Assembly: GCA_900550615.1 (NCBI GenBank)
Contig: URSX01000074.1
Span: 1 to 8,466, forward strand
DNA from: an uncultured Eubacteriales bacterium
Lineage (GTDB): Bacteria > Bacillota > Clostridia > Oscillospirales > Oscillospiraceae
Length of the DNA stretch: 8,466 bases
Direction: 5' to 3'
Positions 5,693-8,466 of the stretch are shown here, piece by piece. Below the pieces are notes generated by a model. The model saw nothing but the letters and a program-made list of their open reading frames with translations. It ran no database searches and was not told the DNA's origin. A program made the position numbers and the translations under genes. How positions within the stretch are numbered: the stretch's first letter is position 1; each line of letters starts with the position of its first letter.

Positions 5693-6124
5693 TCAGCTTT
5701 TGCCGTGGATGGCGGTGCCGCACTTGGGACAGGTGATGATGATCTTGCCCTTGCCCCGGGGTACGCGGCACACCGCGCGGCAGTTGGGACAGGTGAAGTA
5801 CTTGTGCTCCTTGTCCAGGCGGCGGGTCCGGTGGTTTTTGAAGCCGTAGCGGATGGGGTTGACGATCTTATTTAAAAACCAGGCGTTTTCGCCGCGGCGC
5901 TTGGGCAAGTTTCGGGAGAACATGCGGAACAGGGTCCAGACCATCAGCAGGAAAACGATGGTGGAGAGGACGGTGTGGGTGGTTTGGCTGCTGTACTTCA
6001 CAAACAGGTTCACGGTGTTCAGAATCAGCAGCAGGAGGATGGATGCCAAGCCCAGCTGGTCGGCGCCGTTGCGCCCGTACATGAAGCGGGAGAGTGCGTT
6101 GCCAAGCTTTTGGAAAAAACTCAT
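5693..6124 (-). CDS. Small membrane protein with a C-terminal zinc ribbon
   Basis: A 143-residue protein that I cannot assign to a named family. It has a short basic/amphipathic N-terminus (MSFFQKLGNALSRFMYGRNG), two hydrophobic segments at about 25-43 and 50-68, and a basic linker (RNLPKRRGENAW). The C-terminal zinc ribbon has cysteines C112-x2-C115 and C132-x2-C135 in TCPNC and TCPKC. The two helices form a hairpin, so both ends should lie on the same side; the many Arg and Lys residues after helix 2 favour the cytosol. It stands alone between its own promoter and a strong terminator. The start at 6124 is supported by GAGG seven bases upstream. It could be a sensor or an anchor for a partner, but nothing in the sequence decides this. 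Confidence 0.8.
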   Translation of the reverse strand: MSFFQKLGNALSRFMYGRNGADQLGLASILLLLILNTVNLFVKYSSQTTHTVLSTIVFLLMVWTLFRMFSRNLPKRRGENAWFLNKIVNPIRYGFKNHRTRRLDKEHKYFTCPNCRAVCRVPRGKGKIIITCPKCGTAIHGKS

Positions 6125-6164
6125 AGTAAAGCCTCGATTCCTGCGGGGAAATTTTGTCTGTATT

Positions 6165-6193
6165 ATCTTACAGGAAAAAAATCCTCAGGTAAA
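6165..6193 (-). promoter_or_regulatory. Candidate promoter of the membrane zinc-ribbon gene
   Basis: On the minus strand TTTACC (6193-6188) and TAAGAT (6170-6165) are spaced 17 bases apart, about 40 bases before the start codon. Both boxes are moderate matches; an overlapping GATAAT is an alternative -10. Confidence 0.4.
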
Positions 6194-6215
6194 GGGGAAT
6201 TTCGCAAAGTTTACA

Positions 6216-6243
6216 AAATCGTTACGATTTGGTCAGACCTGAC
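6216..6243. promoter_or_regulatory. Two adjacent palindromes upstream of the TrpR-like gene, candidate operators
   Basis: AAATCGT (6216-6222) and ACGATTT (6224-6230) form a perfect 7-bp palindrome around one base. Right next to it GTCAG (6232-6236) and CTGAC (6239-6243) form a second, 5-bp palindrome around two bases. They sit in the divergent promoter region directly upstream of the -35 of the TrpR-like gene. Binding by that protein or another regulator is inferred only. Confidence 0.4.
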
Positions 6244-6245
6244 TC

Positions 6246-6274
6246 TTTACTTTCACGAACTAAAATGGTAAAAT
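6246..6274 (+). promoter_or_regulatory. Promoter of the TrpR-like/methyltransferase operon
   Basis: TTTACT (6246-6251) and TAAAAT (6269-6274) are spaced 17 bases apart, 38 bases before the ATG at 6313. The -10 matches the consensus at five of six positions. Confidence 0.55.
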
Positions 6275-6312
6275 AACAATAAATTAAGTATGCCGCAAGG
6301 AGGGCGAGTGCT

Positions 6313-6627
6313 ATGCTGCATCCCGCAAAATCAAAAATCGCGACCAAACAGAAGAGCGACCTGCTGTACAAGGCCATTTTGAAGCTGGAGAACGAGGAGG
6401 AGTGCTACAACTTCTTTCAGGATCTGTGCACCATTTCGGAGATGCGCTCCATGGAGCAGCGCTTTGAGGTGGCCATGCTGCTCAACGACGGCATGATTTA
6501 TAACGACATTCTGGAGCGCACCGGCGCCTCCAGCGCCACCATCAGTCGGGTGAACCGCTCTCTGCTCAACGGAGCCGGCGGCTATGAGAGCATTCTGGAG
6601 AAGATGAAGGAGAGCGGCAAGGAATGA
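6313..6627 (+). CDS. YerC/YecD-family TrpR-like DNA-binding protein
   Basis: A 104-residue protein matching the TrpR-like YerC/YecD family across its length. It has the helical DLLYKAILKLENEEECYNFF core (residues 16-35), the ISEMRSMEQRFEVAMLLNDG segment (41-60) and a helix-turn-helix of IYNDILERTGASSATISRVNRSL (62-84), with GASSATISRV as the recognition helix. Family members are assumed to be DNA-binding regulators related to the tryptophan repressor, but tryptophan binding is not generally shown for this branch. The start at 6313 follows AAGGAGGG by about nine bases. Its stop overlaps the start of the methyltransferase, so the two are translated as a coupled pair. Neighbouring palindromes at 6216-6243 may be its own operators. 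Confidence 0.9.
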   Translation: MLHPAKSKIATKQKSDLLYKAILKLENEEECYNFFQDLCTISEMRSMEQRFEVAMLLNDGMIYNDILERTGASSATISRVNRSLLNGAGGYESILEKMKESGKE

Positions 6628-7364
6628 ACGCTTACGAGGGCCTGGCTGGAGCGTATGACGCGCTTACCGGGGACGTTTGCTACGAAAAGCGGGCGGACTA
6701 TCTGGAAAAGCTCTTTGCCCGCAGCTGCATCCCGGTGCACACGGTGCTGGATCTGGCCTGCGGCACCGGCACCATGACATGGCTGCTCACCGGCCGGGGC
6801 TATGAGATGATCGGTGCGGACGCCTCCGAGGAGATGTTGGCCGCCGCTATGATGAAAAGCGGCAGCGTACCGGGCGTTGCGCCCATCTTCCTGCACCAGT
6901 CCATGCCCAGGCTGGATCTCTACGGCACCGTGGATGCCGCCATCTGCTGCCTGGACAGCCTCAACTACCTTACTTCGCCTGCCGATGTGCAGCGGACCTT
7001 CCGGCGGCTGCACCTGTTTGTGGCCCCGGGCGGCCAGCTTATATTCGACGTGAATACGCTGGCGAAATTCCGGGGTCTGGACGGCCAGGTGTATCTGGAC
7101 GAGACGGAGAACGCCTACTGCGTCTGGCGCACGGAGTTCCGGCGGAACATCTGCTCGTACTGGGTGGATCTGTTCCGCCGGGAAGGGGACGGCCGCTACT
7201 GCCGCAGCACGGAGCTGCACCGCCAGCGGTACTACAGTCCCGAGGAACTGACCGGCTGGCTCCGGGAGGCTGGGTTCGGAAACATTCGCGTGTACGGCGA
7301 TTGCCGCCTGCGTGGGCCCAAGGACGGCGAGCAGCGGGTTTATTTCTGCTGTACGCGGGATTGA
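6624..7364 (+). CDS. Class I SAM-dependent methyltransferase
   Basis: A 246-residue cytosolic methyltransferase of the Rossmann-fold class. Motif I is VLDLACGTGTMTWLL (residues 41-55). The acidic end of strand 2 is in GADASEEML (64-72), motif IV-like DAAICCLDSLNYL is at 104-116, and the post-motif strand APGGQLIFDVNT is at 134-145. The tail YYSPEELTGWLREAGF is the usual late helix of the YqeM-type small-molecule methyltransferases, which is the closest group by pattern, but the substrate cannot be told. The ATG overlaps the stop of the TrpR-like gene (ATGA), without a separate strong ribosome site beyond GGCAAGGA just upstream. That suggests shared expression, although the TrpR-like protein need not regulate it. 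Confidence 0.9.
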   Translation: MNAYEGLAGAYDALTGDVCYEKRADYLEKLFARSCIPVHTVLDLACGTGTMTWLLTGRGYEMIGADASEEMLAAAMMKSGSVPGVAPIFLHQSMPRLDLYGTVDAAICCLDSLNYLTSPADVQRTFRRLHLFVAPGGQLIFDVNTLAKFRGLDGQVYLDETENAYCVWRTEFRRNICSYWVDLFRREGDGRYCRSTELHRQRYYSPEELTGWLREAGFGNIRVYGDCRLRGPKDGEQRVYFCCTRD

Positions 7365-7382
7365 CGGGATCTGATTGGGCGG

Positions 7383-7398
7383 GGTGGTATGATCCACC
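7383..7398. promoter_or_regulatory. Short palindrome ahead of hslO
   Basis: GGTGG (7383-7387) and CCACC (7394-7398) flank a TATGAT centre, in the 69-base gap between the methyltransferase and hslO. It may be an operator over a -10-like TATGAT or a small RNA hairpin; there is no T-run, so termination is unlikely. An AT-rich TATATTATAAG follows at 7405-7415, and I see no convincing -35 for it. Confidence 0.3.
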
Positions 7399-7433
7399 GC
7401 ATACTATATTATAAGTGAAGGAATTTTCAAGCC

Positions 7434-8327
7434 ATGAGCGATAGAATTGTCAGAGCCATCACCTCCGATGGCATGGTGCAGGCGGCGGCCATCAGCAGCC
7501 GCGATCTTACCGAGCGCGCCCGGCAGATCCACAAGACCCTGCCGGTGGCCACGGCGGCCCTGGGCCGCACCCTGGCCGGCTGCGCTATGATGGGCAACGC
7601 CTTGAAGGGCCAGGGCGCCAGCCTTACCTTGCAGATCAAGGGCACCGGTCCCTTGGGCACTATCCTGGCCGTGTCCGACCCGGCGGGGAATGTCCGGGGC
7701 TACGTGGCCAACCCCCAGGTAGACCTGCCTCTGCGGCCAGACGGCAAGCTGGATGTGGGCACGGCGGTGGGCGCTGAGGGCGGCACCATGACCGTCATCA
7801 AGGACCTGAACATGAAGGAGCCGTATGTGGGCACCGTGGATCTGCTGGGCGGCGAGATCGCCGAGGACATCGCCAGCTATTTTGTGGAGTCGGAGCAGAT
7901 TCCCACGGCCTGCGGGCTGGGGGTGCTCATTGAGCGGGACCAGAGCGTCCGGGCCGCCGGGGGATATCTCATTCAGCTGATGCCCGGGGCCGACGAGGAC
8001 ACCATCACCAAGGTGGAGGGTGGCGTGCTGGCGGCGGGGAATGTGTCCGCCATCCTGGACAAGGACCCGGACCCGGAGCGCCTGCTGAAAACCGTTTTGT
8101 CCGACTTTGATGTGAAGATTCTGGAGTCCGACCCGGTGGAGTATAAGTGCTATTGCAGCCGCGAGCGGGTGGAGCGGGCGCTCATTTCCCTGGGGCCGGA
8201 GGAGCTGAAGAGCATCCTTCGGGAGCGGGGCTCCTGCAAGATGACCTGCCAGTTCTGCGATGCGGTGTACGAGTTTGATGGGCCGGAGCTGCAAGAGCTA
8301 ATTGATAGTTTGGAGGCAAAAAAATAA
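7434..8327 (+). CDS. hslO: Hsp33 redox-regulated molecular chaperone
   Basis: A 297-residue holdase chaperone that is switched on in the cytosol by oxidative unfolding and then binds unfolding proteins. The N-terminal domain begins with SDRIVRAITSDGMVQAAAI and carries the family stretch ARQIHKTLPVATAALGRTL (residues 29-47). GDVGT-like LDVGTAVGAEGGTMTVIKDL (106-125) and EQIPTACGLGVLIERD (154-169) follow. The C-terminal zinc redox switch is complete: C239-x-C241, then C272-x2-C275 in TCQFCDAVYEF, about the normal spacing. An additional Cys268 sits just before the second pair. The length is typical. The start at 7434 has GAAGGA about eleven bases upstream, a slightly long gap. It is the third gene on the plus strand after the methyltransferase and could be read through from it, since no terminator lies between. 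Confidence 0.97.
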   Translation: MSDRIVRAITSDGMVQAAAISSRDLTERARQIHKTLPVATAALGRTLAGCAMMGNALKGQGASLTLQIKGTGPLGTILAVSDPAGNVRGYVANPQVDLPLRPDGKLDVGTAVGAEGGTMTVIKDLNMKEPYVGTVDLLGGEIAEDIASYFVESEQIPTACGLGVLIERDQSVRAAGGYLIQLMPGADEDTITKVEGGVLAAGNVSAILDKDPDPERLLKTVLSDFDVKILESDPVEYKCYCSRERVERALISLGPEELKSILRERGSCKMTCQFCDAVYEFDGPELQELIDSLEAKK

Positions 8328-8331
8328 TTGG

Positions 8332-8347
8332 CAAAAAATGATTTTTG
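8332..8347 (+). terminator. Weak AT-rich hairpin after hslO
   Basis: CAAAAA (8332-8337) and TTTTTG (8342-8347) pair around ATGA, a few bases past the hslO stop codon. There is no GC-rich stem, so termination would be weak; the tRNA promoter begins right after it. Confidence 0.3.
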
Positions 8348-8350
8348 GTG

Positions 8351-8379
8351 TTGACAACAGTGCCGCTTTTCGGTATAAT
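8351..8379 (+). promoter_or_regulatory. Consensus promoter of the tRNA-Val gene
   Basis: A perfect TTGACA (8351-8356) and a perfect TATAAT (8374-8379) are separated by the ideal 17 bases, 34 bases before the tRNA start. This is expected for a highly expressed stable-RNA gene. Confidence 0.92.
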
Positions 8380-8413
8380 AAACCCTGTCGTTACGAGTGA
8401 AACGGCTAAAAGC

Positions 8414-8466
8414 GGGAGCATAGCTCAGCTGGTTAGAGCACCTGCCTTACAAGCAGGGGGTCACTG
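8414..8466 (+). tRNA. tRNA-Val (anticodon TAC), cut by the right edge
   Basis: The 5' acceptor arm GGGAGCA (8414-8420) is followed by TA and a D-arm with GCTC (8423-8426) and GAGC (8436-8439). The anticodon arm has stem CCTGC (8441-8445) with GCAGG (8453-8457) and loop CTTACAA, anticodon TAC (8448-8450), which reads valine codons. The variable loop is present, and the T-arm and 3' acceptor lie outside the window. Other tRNA genes may follow in the same transcript. Confidence 0.95.

Noticed and set aside
5556..5771. In-frame N-terminal extension of the Y-family polymerase to an ATG at 5771
   Set aside because: It would cover the operon promoter, the SOS-like box and a strong terminator, and would overlap the neighbouring gene; the start at 5555 has an ideal AGGAGG and begins right at the family's conserved N-terminus.
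6582..7397. Long open frame antisense to the methyltransferase
   Set aside because: Its translation shows no domain, and it mirrors the codon structure of the real gene on the other strand.
7404..8294. Long open frame antisense to hslO
   Set aside because: The plus strand is unambiguous Hsp33; the antisense frame is a His/Gln/Leu-rich by-product of GC-rich codon use.
1..8466. CRISPR array, prophage, transposase or defence-island genes
   Set aside because: No regularly spaced repeats, no transposase or integrase motifs, and no recognisable defence proteins were seen on either strand.

Overview
The window looks like chromosomal DNA of a GC-rich, low-oxygen gut clostridium, most likely of the Oscillospiraceae group. 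Almost every gene has a strong AGGAGG-type ribosome binding site, promoters are of the housekeeping TTGACA/TATAAT type, and the gene families present are common in that group: a Cys-less ArsC/Spx-like protein, a YerC/YecD TrpR-like regulator, a Y-family polymerase with a YolD partner, and Hsp33. The placement is an inference from gene content and style, not from a search.

Left part (1-3000). A sirtuin deacylase, cut by the left edge, is divergent from a small ArsC/Spx-fold protein that has lost the catalytic cysteines. After a 268-base gap rich in hairpins between convergent genes comes a cation diffusion facilitator (CDF) metal exporter on the minus strand. Upstream of it on the same strand lies a cysteine-rich protein I cannot name.

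Middle part (3000-5700). A TetR-family regulator on the plus strand is broken by a frameshift after the first helix of its DNA-binding domain, and its 3' end is missing. It runs straight into the 3' end of a two-gene minus-strand operon: an error-prone Y-family DNA polymerase followed 13 bases later by a YolD-like protein. The promoter of this operon carries a LexA-type SOS box over its -35 element, so it is probably DNA-damage inducible. Just upstream is a perfect intrinsic terminator that insulates the operon from the next minus-strand gene, a small two-helix membrane protein with a C-terminal zinc ribbon.

Right part (6100-8466). A divergent promoter region with two small palindromes separates the membrane protein from a plus-strand pair: a TrpR-like HTH protein whose stop overlaps the start of a class I SAM-dependent methyltransferase (ATGA). 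These are followed by the redox-activated chaperone Hsp33 (hslO). A consensus promoter then drives a tRNA-Val (anticodon TAC), cut by the right edge.

Most of the window is ordinary housekeeping and stress biology. I do not see a clearly new multi-gene system. The items most worth a second look are the SOS-controlled polymerase/YolD operon abutting a decayed tetR, the Cys-less ArsC-like protein, the palindromes in front of the TrpR-like gene, the unnamed cysteine-rich protein, and the structured intergenic region at 870-1137.
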